DNA of 64,000 nt from Sambucus nigra (taxonomy: Eukaryota; Streptophyta; Magnoliopsida; Dipsacales; Adoxaceae), in NCBI GenBank assembly GCA_949130495.1, contig OX422210.1, forward strand, positions 637,632,585 to 637,696,584, written 5' to 3'. The notes under the pieces were generated by a model that saw nothing but the letters and a program-made list of their open reading frames with translations, had not been told where the DNA came from and did not search any database. Each line of letters opens with the position of its first letter. Within the stretch, counting starts at the first letter, position 1. Positions 24,101 to 35,981 of this stretch are shown here, piece after piece. Position numbers and translations under genes: made by a program.

Positions 24101-24570
24101 ACTGTAGAGCTTTGAGGCGATGTTCACCAGGCATACGTGGTAGCTTTCGATCTTCAAAGGGATGTTGCCTTGTAAAGGCATCTCTTCAAGAAAGGTCCTC
24201 GACGAGTGTGGGCTGATGGTTATAATCAGGGTTGGACCGATGCTCCGACGAAGTTGGGGGAAGTTGAAGAGTTATCTTTTATTAGGGGATGGTTGAGTGC
24301 TCTTAGGTATCATCATGAGATATCCCCCTCAACTTTGATGCCTAACCCATTCAGGAGGGATGATCAGTGGGTTCCCATAGATGCTATCCCTAGGAAGCTA
24401 TTGGAACTAGATTCAAATGAAGCCGGGGAGGAATTAACTCCTCACCCAGATGATGGCCGATGAGCGCAAGTGGCTGACTATCTTGCTCATATACCTAATC
24501 CTCATTAGGATTTACTTTATTCAGCACATGTAAATCTTTGTATATGTAATGGTGTAATAAAATAATTATG
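21153..24570 (+). pseudogene. Extra antisense gene (aORF) of the Tat element
   Basis: A run of plus-strand coding segments opposite to gag-pol, between integrase and the 3' LTR. The first (21381-21741, two frames) has LRKFYNIPNWVYIECAPVPH, then GGLTFPP and QLHGTNLGLAEI, resembling the plant 'gypsy-type transposon' domain (PF04195). Then come an acidic Ser/Glu-rich region (22196-22498), a Glu/Arg/Lys-rich run (22549-22788) and coiled coils (22832-23431). A separate related tail (24206-24463) has WADGYNQGWTDA, like the earlier YNAGWVAAYEDA. Good 3' splice sites (TTTTTTCAG at about 21977, TTTTCTCTGCAG at about 22880) and AT-rich poly(A)-like tails near 23620 and 24560 suggest a spliced gene. Extra antisense ORFs are known from Tat-type elements; their role is unknown. 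Several stops are present. Confidence 0.7.
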
Positions 24571-25139
24571 TTTTGGGTGATTCGCCGACTAAACATGTGT
24601 ATTTTTTTACTTCATTGATTTCTTGTTCAACTATTATGAGATTTTCTTAGCCTACTAGATTTGATATAGGCAGAGTTTTTTTACTGAGTGAGTATCCCCC
24701 AATCTAGTATGCTTATAAGATACCATTATGACTCACTTTACCTTTTAGGTTGTGCCGTCACACTCCCTTAGGCCTAAGTGTGGCAATGGCGAGGACACAC
24801 CTGGTGTTGGATATTCTATCCGTGCAGGTTTTTTGAGTTAAATATAGTTTGATGACCAACCTGAGTTGGCCGAGCAACCTAAAGTTCCCCTGTAGGGATT
24901 CATATATTACTAGGGGCAATGCTAGGAGGTTGTTCGTGTTTGATGACAAAAACTCGAGGAGGGTAATACCCTGCTTTTATATGCTAAGAGGAGAGCCTAC
25001 AACTTGGAAAAGGTGCATAAATTATAAAGTATCTGAGAAAAAAGTCAACACTTTGTAGAATGCCACTTCCAAATAATCTTTTATTAATTATAAATGAATT
25101 GCAAGTTTCAACATTGTAATAAAAGATCAACACAGAAAA
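24571..25139. other. Spacer between the antisense gene and integrase
   Basis: No convincing coding sequence. It is the convergence zone of the two opposite transcripts of the Tat element and presumably holds both 3' untranslated regions. Confidence 0.4.
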
Positions 25140-28100
25140 CTAGAAGTAGAATTTCTTTAAATTGGTTGCGTTCCAAGCTCGAGGTATCTCCCTGCCCTCT
25201 AGCGTTTCTAAGTGATAGGCTCCTTGTAGGTTATCCCTTATCACCTTGAATGGTCCCTCCCAGTTTGGTCCTGGCTTGCCATCTGATGATTTTATTACGC
25301 TGCCAAGAACTTTTCTTAGGACGTAGTCCGCAACTTGGAATGATCTCGGATTGACCTTCTTGTTGTAGTGCTTTGCTAGCTGTTGCTGATAGCCTGCTAG
25401 TTTCACTAGAGCCATCTCTCTTCGTTCCTCAGCTAGGTCAAGTTCAGCGAGCAATGCTGCATCATTCTGGCCTTGGTCGACCAGGGTGGACCTCATGATG
25501 GGGAGGCCATCTTCTAAGGGAATGATTACCTCCATACCATATGTCAGTGCGAATGGTGTTTCCTCGGTTGCTCATCTTGGGGTAATGCAGTAAGCCCATA
25601 GGATGTGTGGCAACTCGCTCACCCATGCCCCCTTGTCTCTCTCCAATCACTTCTTCAATCCATCAATCACTGTTTTGTTGGAAGCTTTAACTTGTCAATT
25701 GCTCTGAGGGTATGCGATCGAGCTGAAATGGTACCTGATCCCGTGGTCATTACAGAAACCCTGGAAGAGGCCACTTTCAAACTGGTTTCCATTGTCAGTG
25801 ATGATGATCCTGGGGATCCCAAAGCGGGTGATAATGTTCTTTTATATGAATCTTATCATATTCGCGTCTCTGATGTTCTCCAACGGCTCTGCCTCTATCC
25901 ATTTGGTGAAGTAGTCTGTCTCGACCAATAAATACTTGAGATTACCGACAGTGGTAGGAAAAGGGCCTATGATGTCCATTCCCCATTGGGAGAAAGGCCA
26001 AGGCTAGTAAGTGACTTTAGGTCGCTGGCCGGTTGGTCAATCATAGGAGCGTGAAGTTGACATTTTTTACACTTACGATCATATATCCTTGAATCCTTTT
26101 GTATGTACAGCCACCAGTAGCCTTCCTTCATTGCTCGAAAAGCTAGCGACATGCCCCCAATATAACTCCCACAGATGCACTTATAAAGCTCGTGCAAAAC
26201 TTGCTCAATGTCCTTCAGGTGAATGCATTGGGGGTAAGGACCGGTGAAAGATCTCATATACAATTTTCCCTCAGGAGATAGGTGAAAGCAAGCAGCTTTG
26301 ACTCTTATCTGATTAGCGGCCTTCTTATCGTCTGGTAGGGCACTATCTTTTAAATAATCCCTTAAGGGGTCCATCCAGTTTGGGTCCAATTCAATGTGGA
26401 GAACATGACTTATGTTTGGCAGTTTCTCGATCTGGGTAATGCTTGGCTGGGTAAGGAAGTCGATTGGAATTATTCTCTTCAGGTCAGAATTGATCGTTGA
26501 TCTCAAGGTTTCTAGGGCGTCAGCATGGCTATTTTGTTCTCTAGGAAACTATTGCACGCTGACTTGTTCAAAGTTAGACATTAATTTCTTTTATGTGGCG
26601 AGGTAGGCCGCCATTCTATCATCCCTCGCATTGAAGTCTCCACTTACCTGATTGGAGACCAGCTGTGAGTCGTCGAACACATGGAGATGCTTTGCCCCCA
26701 ACACTTATGCCTTCTGTAGGCCTGCTATCGGTGCTCCATACTCTGCTTCATTGTTGGAGGCTTTAAATCAAATCCTGATTCCTTGCTCGAGGATTGCATC
26801 TTCACGGGTAACAAGCATGATACCCACTCCTGCCCCCTTGAAGTTGGAGGCTCCGTCAACGAACAATCGCCAAACACCTTATATCGAGGGGTTTTCCCTT
26901 TGACCAGTAGGTTGAAGTTAGTCGCAAGGATGTTCTCCTATAAATTCTATGATGAAGTCGGTGGGGACTTATCCCTTGATTGCATTCCTTGGCTGAAACG
27001 GGATGTCAAATCACCCGAGCTCAACTAACGACTTTGATAGTCTACTGAACAGATTTGCTTTACACAAGACTACTTTAAGGGGGTGAGATGTAAGGACGAT
27101 GATGGAGTTGTCTTCGAAGTAATGCTTCAATTTCCTCGAGGCTACCACTAGTGCAAAGGCGAGATTTTCTAGGGGCAGGTACCGTTGTTCGGCATCCAAG
27201 AGGGTTTTGCTCACGTAATAGACGTGGTGTTAGATCCCTGTTCTTTCGCATACTAGTGCAGAACTTACAGCGTGACTGGAAACTACAAGGTACAGGTATA
27301 GAGAGTCATTCTCATGAGGGATTACGAGCAATGGTGGTGTACTAAGGTAAGCCTTGAGTCCTTATAATTCCTTCGAGCAATCCTTATTCCACTCTACATT
27401 TTTTCTTTTCTTCAAAAGTTGAAAGAACGGCTGGCACCTTTCAGATGATTTTGAGATGAATCGGTTCAGGGCGGCGAGCATTCCTGTGAGCTTTTGCACG
27501 TCTCTTATCGTACGGGAGGGATTCACCCTATTGATAGCATCAATCTGACATCAATGCCTCTCTTGCTAACCAAGTACTTGAGAAATTTCCCTGACTAGAC
27601 ACTGAAGGAACACTTACTCGCGTTAAGCTTCATTCGATATTTTTTGAGGATTTCGAAGGTCCTTGATAGGTCTGAGAGGTGTTCTTCTTTTTGCCTGCTC
27701 TTGATGAGTATATCATCGATGTAGACCTCCATGTTGTTTCCCATTTGGTCTTTAAACATTTTGGTGGCCAATCGCTGGTAGGTTGCTCCTATATTTTTAA
27801 GCCCAAAGGGAATGATCTTGTAATAATACAACCCGATGGTGGTAATGAATGTTGTCTTATTTGGATCTGGCTCGTGTAAAGGGATTTGGTGATACCCGGA
27901 GTACGCGTCTAGGAAACGCATTCTTTCATAAGCTGTTATGGCATCCACCAACTGGTTAATCTTTGGGAGAGGAAAACTGTCTTTTGGGCACGCTCTGTTG
28001 AGGTCAGTGAAATCAATACAGACTCTCCATTTTCCATTGCTTTTTGGGACCACTACTGGGTTGGACAACCACTTAGGGAATTGAACTTCCCGTATGGATC

Positions 28101-28611
28101 CTGCATCCAGCAACTTTTCCACTTCCTTCTCCACAGCCTTGGCCTTCTCGAGTGCAGTTCATCGTGCCTTTGGCGCCATTGGCTTGAAAGTCGAGTCAAC
28201 ATGCAACCAATGACAAACCACACTGGGATCAATCCCAGGCAGCTCATAAGGTTCCTACGTGAAAACGTCCAAGTTATTCCGTAAAAGTACTGTTAGTTCC
28301 TTCTTCTCTCGATCTGTGAGAGAGGCTCCGATCAAGAACATCTTATCTTTCTTGTTGTCGTCGGCTACGACTTCCTCCAGGTTCTCAACTACTCGCTCAA
28401 AGGGGAGGATCCTGGTCTCCTTTACTCCAGGTCTTCCATATTTTAGCTGATATTTGGAAGGTACCAAACCTTCATGTTCTTCAACCTTCTCCTTTGCCTT
28501 CTCGACCTTCTTCTCCAGCTTTGGGTGGATGGATGCTATAAAGCACTTTCTCGCCATTGCCTGATCTCCATGGATCTCCATCACTCCTCGCTCAGTCATA
28601 TATTTGAGTTT
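25140..28611 (-). pseudogene. Pol of the Tat element: RT, RNase H, integrase
   Basis: Broken minus-strand gene. Reverse transcriptase is clearest: WRVCIDFTDLNRACPKDSFP, FLDAYSGYHQIPL and the catalytic YIDD at 27712-27723. RNase H is fragmented across about 26500-27590. The integrase has a zinc-binding segment ending CKKCQLHA (about 26055-26200), then the catalytic core around 25540-25960 in several frames, and a C-terminal segment (25140-25535) with YNKKVNPRSFQVADYVLRKV and WEGPFKV, typical of gypsy integrases. No chromodomain follows, in line with Tat rather than chromovirus. Stops occur at 27595, 25967 and elsewhere. Confidence 0.88.
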
Positions 28612-30688
28612 TTAGTGGTAGGTAGAGGGGACGGACTTCATCGCATGTAGCCACCCTCTACCAAGGATGGCCTGGTAGGGTGAGTCAATGTCGACCACCA
28701 GAAACTCGATCATTTTGGATACACTTCCTGCCCTTACTGGTAGTATAATCTTTCCCAAAGGGATGGTCACTTTATCGACGAAGCCAACTAAAGGAACGGT
28801 GGCTTCCTTTAAGTCGGCGACGCTTAACTTCAACTTTCTGAATAGGTCGAGATAAATTACTTCGGATGAGCTACGTTGGTCGACGAGCAACTTATCGACA
28901 TCATAGTTAGCTATCATGAGTGTAATGATCAGGGCATCATGATGTGGGGTCCTCACTCCCACTAGGTCTTCATTCGTGAACACAATGTGTTTGCTATAGT
29001 CGACATCATCTGCTCGTCTACACTTTCCTGCCTGTGTTTTAGCTGGATCGATTTGAAAAGATTGCATTACTTCCGTGGGCTTTTTAACTTCCGTCCGATC
29101 TGAGTTTCCTTGAATCTTCTTTAGATTCAATGTCCTATTAATCACTGCAAACTCATGGCCAACATCCTCCTCTAGCACATTGTCAAGCCTCGGGTCTCCA
29201 TTGGCAGCGACCTTCTCTACCTTCTTCTACACAAATTCATCCAAATGTCCAGTTTGGTCTAACTCTTCAAGGTGAGACTTGAGGGCCTTGCAGTGCTCCG
29301 TTTTGTGCCCACCCTCTTTGTGGAAAGCACATATCAGTGCATTGTTCCTTTTTTAGGGATCTTTTCCCATCTTTCTGGGCCACTTAACGAACGACTCGTC
29401 CTTGATCTTTGCTAGAATCTTATAGATTGGTTCTTTAAAAACTATGTTTAATGCCTGAAATGCATTTGAAGCAGTATTTTTATTCCCACTCTTGGGGCCA
29501 CTCTTGCCCCCATTTTTGCTTCCTTTCTTTTGTTTCTCAGCTTTGTCGTTGCTCTTACCGGCGAACTTGGTGCGACCATTATCCCCTACACTGAGGCGGG
29601 TCACATCCTCAACTTTGGTGTATTTTTAATTACGAGCCATTAGGCCATCAATGGTCGTGGCCTCCTTCTTAGTGAGTGACTGGTGCAAGAGGCAGGAGTT
29701 GGGTAGGCCAATCTTAAAGGATGCCACAGTGACCTGCTCCAAGCAGTCCTCGACCTCATTGAACAACTCCCAATATCTTTTTGCATAGTCTCTGAGTCTA
29801 TCTTGAGGCATTTTCTTTATTATTAATAAGCCATCCATCCTCTTTGGATGAGAGTTGCTGGTAATGAAGCGAGCTGTGAAGAGCTCTGTCAAGGACTCAA
29901 AGCTCCTGATGGATCTATGAGCGAGTCTCTCAAACCACTTCTGGGCCACATCATGCAAGCTCAAGGGAAATATTCAGCACATTAATGCGTCTGTATGGTT
30001 CCAGAAGGTCATGGCCTGCCTGTACTGCCTAACATGGTCGATAGGATCAGTCTTTTCGTCGTAGATCTTGAATTTGGGAATCACAAACTTCTTGGGGGAT
30101 TATTCTTCTTCTATCTCCCTTGAGAAAGGGGATTTCATCTGGGTCCTGAGAGCTCGCCTGGCTAGCTCTCTGGTCGATCTGGCACCCCGATGCGCTAGGT
30201 ACCGGTACATTTCTCTCCGGACCAAATTCTGTATGTCATCATTTCCTCAAGCTGGGCTCCTGTAACGGAGAATTGGTTATTGTTACTCGAGCAGGTCATC
30301 ATCTGAACTGTATTCCTCAAATTTTTAAGATCCACGTCTAGGGATCCTTCCTTGGCTGTGAGACTTGCTCGCCTGAGGGCTAGGAGTGCGATATTGACGT
30401 TGCTTGGTGCTACGATGGAGATCTCTCTTCATTTTCTCCAATATTCTTTTGAGACGAGCATTCTCAGCTTCTTGCTTGCGAGTGGCCTCCTCTTGATCTT
30501 GGAGACTGGACTCATAGGCATCGATTAGCCTGGAGACTTGTGTGGACCTAGATGGTCCTTGGCTTTCCTCCGAAGCTTGTCATTCTGGGCGAGTCCTAGG
30601 ATTTGAGCGTCGAACTTAATATCTGATCCTACGAGGGGAAGGTTTCTCTTGAATATACTTGAGGGGCATTACTGCTGTGACCAGACAT
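28612..30688 (-). pseudogene. Gag and protease of the Tat element
   Basis: Starts at an ATG at about 30688 (MSGHSSNAP), 45 bases after the primer site, and is broken by stops and frame changes. The gag core is at 29626-29964 (WFERLAHRSIRSFESLTELF to KMPQDRLRDYAKRYWELFN), followed by a Lys/Gly-rich basic stretch and a CCHC-like CAFHKEGGHKTEHC at about 29300-29345. The protease region lies at 28612-29178: its active site reads LLVDQRSSSEVIY, where this lineage normally has VDxGSS, so the catalytic Gly is replaced by Arg. The tail FLVVDIDSPYQAILGRGWLH matches the usual end of gypsy proteases. Confidence 0.85.
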
Positions 30689-30732
30689 TACAAATTCTTA
30701 TTAGTGAAGGCTTTCTTAAAGGAAAACAAACG

Positions 30733-30752
30733 TTCCCACAGACGGCGCCAAT
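30733..30752 (-). promoter_or_regulatory. Primer binding site region of the Tat element
   Basis: Minus strand reads ATTGGCGCCGTCTGTGGGAA directly after the LTR end, matching the block at 1450-1468 in the other Tat-like element. The two elements therefore share a priming system though their LTRs differ. Confidence 0.75.
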
Positions 30753-31126
30753 TGTGGTGACAATTAAACTCAACACAAAATAATAAGCAAAGGCAATCAC
30801 CATAATAAATAAAGAATTTGAAAGAATTGCAATCACACACAACATAAGATATATGTGGTTCGGCAAGAAGGCCTACGTCCACGATGGTGCTCTCAGTATT
30901 TTATTTCTCTTTACTCTGGGGGGTGTTTACAAATTATATGACCTTTGCCCCGAGATAAGGGTTTAATATATACATGGTGTTTCTCGGGGAGTGGGGGTGC
31001 TGAACTCCTCCACGTTAGCCCATAACTCTTAGAATATCTCGTGACAGATTTTAGGGGTTGAATGGGTCATAACCGAATTAGTTAGGCCCGTTATCTGGGC
31101 CGAAATGTATAATCAAGGTACCCACA
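30753..31126 (-). repeat. 5' LTR of the Tat element
   Basis: 374 bp with the same ends as the LTR at 20550-20960. It carries scattered substitutions and lacks about 38 bp (the TGTGTGTGGCCTACAG region present at about 20881-20920). Confidence 0.88.
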
Positions 31127-32162
31127 CCTATAAATGAGATCAATCTTTGAGTTGTTCTGCTTCTCCTTATATTAAAACTTCTTGAATATTGCAAATTTTC
31201 TCATGTATTTCCTACGATCTGAAATTGTAGTCCACTTCATTCCTGGTGACAACTCTTGTAAAACTCCATCCCCACACATATATTGGCTTCCATACAATGT
31301 TTCATCTTTATACAAATTTTTTGGGTTAGCTACAAAGTCTTTAGACTCTTTCCTAGCATCCTCTATGCCTTCTGCATCCTTTGTGCCTTCTGCATCCTCT
31401 GTATGATCATGCCTTACCCCTTCAAAGTCAAAAAACCCACCCCAATTTTCATCACCCTCACTGTCTGAGTGATAAGATTCTTCAGCATTGAGAGTGTGTG
31501 AAGTTATTAAATACCACTCATTGAACTGGTTGGTAGGCTGCTCAATAGGCTCTTCACCAATATGCAATATACTCTAAAGTAAGTTGGTGAATGACCAATC
31601 ACCACCAGCACCTTCTGCATACTCAAACTCTGACTCCTCCTCACTACGTGTTAATGGATCATCATGAGTGTTTGCAAAGGTGTTGGAGAATAATTTTCTG
31701 ATACTATATGATTTTTTCACACCTAAAGAAGTATGATTTGATTGTTTGGACACTTTTGAGGTGGTTTTAGCACTAAGTCTTGGGGATTTTGTTACATCTA
31801 CAGGTGATTTAAACTTTTTTGGGGAGTTTTGGGTGCTTTATTGGGAGGGTTGAATGTAGATATCAAATTTGGGTCTTCTAAATAGAGATGGTACTCTCCA
31901 AAGTCTTCTACCAAGTTGTCCCACGTGTCTATTACCTGAGCATCATTTCAATGGTCCACAAGATTCCATCTTTAACCCATTTAAAATTCATACCCTTAAG
32001 ACCAATGTACTTTTCAATATCATTTGCCAATTACATATAACATAATTCATCTCTATCAATGTCTTTCAAAACTACGCTCCTCCCACCACTGTATTTTCTA
32101 CTATATTTACTCCACTTTCCATCAAAGTGTAGTACCAAATTTCTATTACCACACGAAGCCAT
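31127..32162 (-). pseudogene. MULE transposase, N-terminal part
   Basis: Starts at ATG 32162 with MASCGNRNLVLHFDGKW, a PB1-like N-terminus seen in plant MuDR transposases. It continues through an acidic linker (open frame 31172-31567) to PGMKWTTISDRRKYMRKFAI at about 31180-31240. The frame is interrupted by several stops. It ends at the Tat LTR at 31127; the next codons of the gene are found at 20549 on the other side of the 10.6-kb insertion, which also removes the link to the promoter in the right TIR. Confidence 0.8.
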
Positions 32163-33013
32163 TTACCAAAACCTAAAAAAGACAAGGCATGCAGTAAAAT
32201 AATAATTCAAAAAGAAACCCAAGACAAATAAATTCTTCTTTACTCATGATAGAGGCAAAAGCAAAATATAAACTATAAAAACCTAGAAAATTGATTAAAA
32301 AACCTTTATAAACAAATAATATAACAAACGATCTTCAAACTAAAAAAAAAACTAAATCAGAATACAGAGGCATTACCCGAAAATGATGCTTGAACTGGTT
32401 GCAAATCATTGATGCTTGAAAACTAAAGATGTTTTTGCTTCGATCGTTAGAGAGAAAACCCCCAAAGGCAAAATTAATGTTTCGATTTGTACAAAGGGTA
32501 CATGCGTCATTTTAACCAAGGGTAATGTTGGTATTTGGGTCTAGCTGTTTATCTGGCTGACGGATGTTGAGGCCAGCCGTTACTTTAACACCCATCCAAC
32601 AATAACTCAAACTAGCGTACCCTAGGAACAAAATATTGATAACAAATGTACCCCAGACTGTAAATGACCATTTTTTTAAAATATTGAAAAAATATTTTTT
32701 AGTTGAATTTTTTTGTGGGGTATTTTAGCATTTCAAGGGTCCCATATAAAAAAAACAGCTCAAAAACTTTTTTTACTATTTCAAACAATCGATCAAACTT
32801 TCGCAGTTTTTAAATTGCTCTAAAAGCTGTGAAAGTTGGACCGATTTTTTTTAAAATAGCAAAAATAGTTTTTTTGAGGTTTTTTTATGTTGGTTGCTCG
32901 AAATGTTTAAATACCACACAAAAAATTTCAACTCAAAAATAATTTATTTACTATGTTAAAAAATCGGTGTGCAAACTTTGTACACAAACTTAGGTGTGCA
33001 TAGGAGCCTGGCT

Positions 33014-33051
33014 ATATATATATATATATATAAGTGTGTGTGTGTGTGTGT
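33014..33051. repeat. (TA)n(TG)n microsatellite
   Basis: TA then TG tracts at the right end of the split foldback MITE. The mosaic repeat continues after it with ATATATGTGTTGTAAG; a matching empty site is at about 48163-48190. Confidence 0.85.
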
Positions 33052-33306
33052 GATTCTTGAATATATGTGTTGTAAGTAGACTTGGCAAAATGAGGCACGA
33101 CACGTTAACACGACACGAAATTATAAGTTAACGGGTTTAGTCTTATCGGGTTTGGGTCACTAACGGGTCAATACGGTAGATCCGTTATCATAACGGGTCG
33201 TGTTTGGGTTTGTACTCTTACACGATTAAACTCGTTTATTCTCATTATCACCCATTAGTGGTACCGGGTTTATTGGGTCGTGTGACCCGAACTAATATTA
33301 CACCCA

Positions 33307-35934
33307 TGTGACAACCCGTTATCCGGAATAAAGGGTGGCCAGCCCTATACCCCGATAAAATAGGAAATCATTGATAAATATCATTCTCAGCATCACAACA
33401 ATATGCAAAGTATTAGGAATAACCACTCTATATTTCAGAAAACGGGTTATCAAAAACTTTGATTTGAAATAAAAAGAAAGCATTTTCAACAACCCATAAT
33501 AGAAATAGAGGGTGGAAACCCCCACAAGCGTAAATAAGAAACCCAAGAGATACAAAGGACCGAATGAAGCGTCGGTCAATAACAACCATACAACATACAA
33601 TTAGCACCAAGTGTTACATAATAAATCCATTATACAATTACAATGGTTTGGGAAACAAGCCCGAATAAACTGAACATAACTAGAAACATAAATGGAGGCG
33701 TCTACACAAAACTCCCGTGAAACCCGCACAATGTCACGGCTCCTCAAAACATAAGGAAGGAAGGGTCATTACTGGCGACCGTGCGGCGGAACACCTGAAC
33801 GAATTATATATAGATACAACAAGAAAAGAAAACCGGTCAGGGCCGGATATATGTGATCAATAGATAAATGACAGGTATGACAATGATGCACAATTTCTCA
33901 TGGATGATAGTCTAGCATGGTAACATCATGTAAGGTAACTAAAGTTGATAAATGACTATGTAGAATGAAACTCATATAAAACAGAATTAAAGGTACATAT
34001 AAGCCTTTATCATTTTTCAACATATTTTGATTTCAATCTTCTTTTCCATTCCTTATCAGGAATATAATTATCATCATGTGCTCTTTATGGCACTAATCTC
34101 AATAGCATGCTCTTTGTGGCATTAGTGTTCCATCGAGTCCAACTCGATAATTAGAATAGTCATAAATATAAATATAACGATTCTAAGACCGCCCGTCCGG
34201 GTTTCCCCACTGTGCGCGTCCCTAAATAACCATCATCGTCCAGGGCCTAACATAAGACAACCTGGGATCCTATCGAAATCGTCGGGAAGCGGCCATATGC
34301 CTGCGGGGTAGTCAAGACCACGCCCAGAATCTCCTACCCATCGCAGAAAAATAAAACAAGCGCTCATATGGCCTAGGACTATATCCACCCTGCATTCATT
34401 AGCCAGGGGGCCTCACCTATCGCACGGACTTCCCTTAAGATGGTATTTAGAGAGGTGTGTAACATCCATTTTATTACTTTCCATTACATGATTTAGTAAA
34501 TTATCATTTACCTAATCAATTTCCCATTTTAATAAATGTATAAGCTAAATCGGGACTATACGTATTACGTACCGTCATAACATCCTCGATAAGAAATTCA
34601 GACTCCAATTTTATTCCTAAAGCCTCTTTTAGGCTCTAATATAAACCCTCAAGTCAAATCTAACTCGAGTTGAATTCTAAAGTCTCCAATTTGACCTTAA
34701 TATATTCTAGACCCTTATAAAACTACACGACGAAAGTAATGCCTAAACATCACTTTAAATTCCCCCTTAAAATAACCCTAGATGAACCCTTTCGAGTCTA
34801 GGATGTCGACCCAACTCAACTAATACTCTAAACCCTATGTTTACTTCCTTTAAGAAGGTCCCTAATCACTAATCCTAAAGAAAAGGGGTTAAAAATGAAA
34901 AAGAAAAATTTGAAAAAAGTGCAGGGCTACCGAATCGATTCGCCCCCTTGGCCGAATCGATTCGGCCAGAAAATTTGGGTTTCTGCATAACTGCCGAATC
35001 GATTCGGATGAATTTTGAATTGATTCGGTTCACAAGACCTGGGCACTGGACTTAACCGAATCGATTCGCCCAAGGGGCCGAATCGATTCGGGCCTGCGAT
35101 TTTGCCAAGAATTGGCTATGGAGTCTTGGACTCCATTTTCTACCCCAACTCCAATTTCTTCAAACCAAACTTATATACCAACATTAAGATAGCATCAATG
35201 ATACTTTTAACCATCTTAAACCTCATGAATCATCCTAATCATCTTTGAATGAATCAAAACCCAAAAAAATACATAAGAAAACCCTAAGTTTGCTAAACTA
35301 AGATCAATACACCATTACCACAACAAATCATCTATCTCAAGACACAAATAGCAAGTAAAAACTTTCCTTGATTCAGCAAATTGCAGGTCTCTTGTTTGTA
35401 GGAGCAAGAATCTCTCTCAATCTCCAAATCTCCAAAGCTTTCTCTCTACTCTTCTCTTTCTCTCTTTGGTTTAGGAAGGAAATTAGGGACATTAGAAGAC
35501 TTAGAAGACTTAAGTCGTGACCTAAGACAAAATCCCACTTAATTAACTAGTAGTGCGATAAAATAATACGCAATAGTATAATTAAGGCACAACCAGTCAA
35601 AAATGCCCAAAACTACAAAATACAATATGGCACATTATTTGACTATTTCGCACATTCCGGAATCAACTGCAACCTCCAAATTATAATTTGGACATTTTAA
35701 AATTCAATTTAGGTTTCGGTCTCATAATTAAGCCAAATATCATTTTAAATTCAGATGATATAAATAAGCATGACATAGTAATATTTCCCATGATTATGAT
35801 ATGTATGCAACCTCATAATAAATGTCAACTTTTCTACATTGAAGTAACATTCAAATCATAGCCCAACACTGGTCTCTAATTACTACACTAAGTAATTACT
35901 GTAAAATACGGTCTCATAAGCGAGGGTTATTACA
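33307..35934 (-). repeat. 3' LTR of the Tekay-like element
   Basis: 2628 bp, minus-strand ends TGTAATAACCC and GGGTTGTCACA. In sense direction it has a GA-rich stretch (about 35480-35430) and then a cluster of CGAATCGATTCG palindromes (34931-35090). Open frames inside the LTR, such as 33319-33600, are not genes. Confidence 0.93.
34931..35090. repeat. Cluster of the 12-bp palindrome CGAATCGATTCG
   Basis: Five exact copies at 34931, 34953, 34994, 35057 and 35079 plus a degenerate one near 35019, within 160 bp. The same cluster is in the other LTR (about 42381-42541), with two copies altered. Spacers are G/C-rich and often extend the palindromes (GCCGAATCGATTCGGC). Confidence 0.92.
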
Positions 35935-35950
35935 TACCCCCCCCTTATGA
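35935..35950 (-). promoter_or_regulatory. Polypurine tract of the Tekay-like element
   Basis: Minus strand reads CATAAGGGGGGGGGTATG immediately before the 3' LTR start. It serves as primer for plus-strand DNA synthesis. Confidence 0.75.
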
Positions 35951-35981
35951 GGGAATTTTGCCCCCAAAATTCAGGCGTACC

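Larger units (their letters stand above)
20550..31126 (-). mobile_element. Tat-lineage Ty3/gypsy retrotransposon with antisense gene
   Basis: Complete 10.6-kb element: 3' LTR 20550-20960, 5' LTR 30753-31126, primer site 30733-30752, then gag, protease, RT, RNase H and integrase reading leftward to about 25140, and an extra plus-strand gene between pol and the 3' LTR. Flanks are CCTAC (20545-20549) and CCTAT (31127-31131), a 5-bp target duplication with one change. It splits the MULE transposase gene. The 5' LTR lacks about 38 bp present in the 3' LTR, and all coding regions carry stops, so it is older than the Tekay-like element to the right. Confidence 0.9.
17506..32670. mobile_element. Mutator-like element (MULE) with 150-bp TIRs
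   Basis: Terminal inverted repeats lie at 17506-17659 and 32520-32670. They share GGTCATTTA, GTCTGGGGTACATTT, CTAGTTTGAGTTATTG, GGATGGGTGTTAAAGTAACG and ACCAACATTACCC. The element is flanked by a perfect 9-bp target duplication, TTTTTTTAA (17497-17505 and 32671-32679), which is diagnostic for Mutator. Without the gypsy element inside it, the MULE is about 4.6 kb: a minus-strand transposase gene from 32162 to about 18653 and a convergent plus-strand gene at 17808-18338. Stops in both genes and a lost catalytic residue show it is inactive. It lies inside an older foldback MITE. Confidence 0.92.

Noticed and set aside
33319..33600. 93-codon frames in the Tekay-like LTRs (also at 40769-41050)
   Set aside because: Present only because both LTRs are near-identical; hydrophobic composition without a start context, within a known LTR.
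34140..34440. GC-rich, gene-like stretch inside the Tekay-like LTR
   Set aside because: It is repeated in the other LTR and in solo LTR 1, and has no open frame; it is a conserved LTR part, not a host gene.
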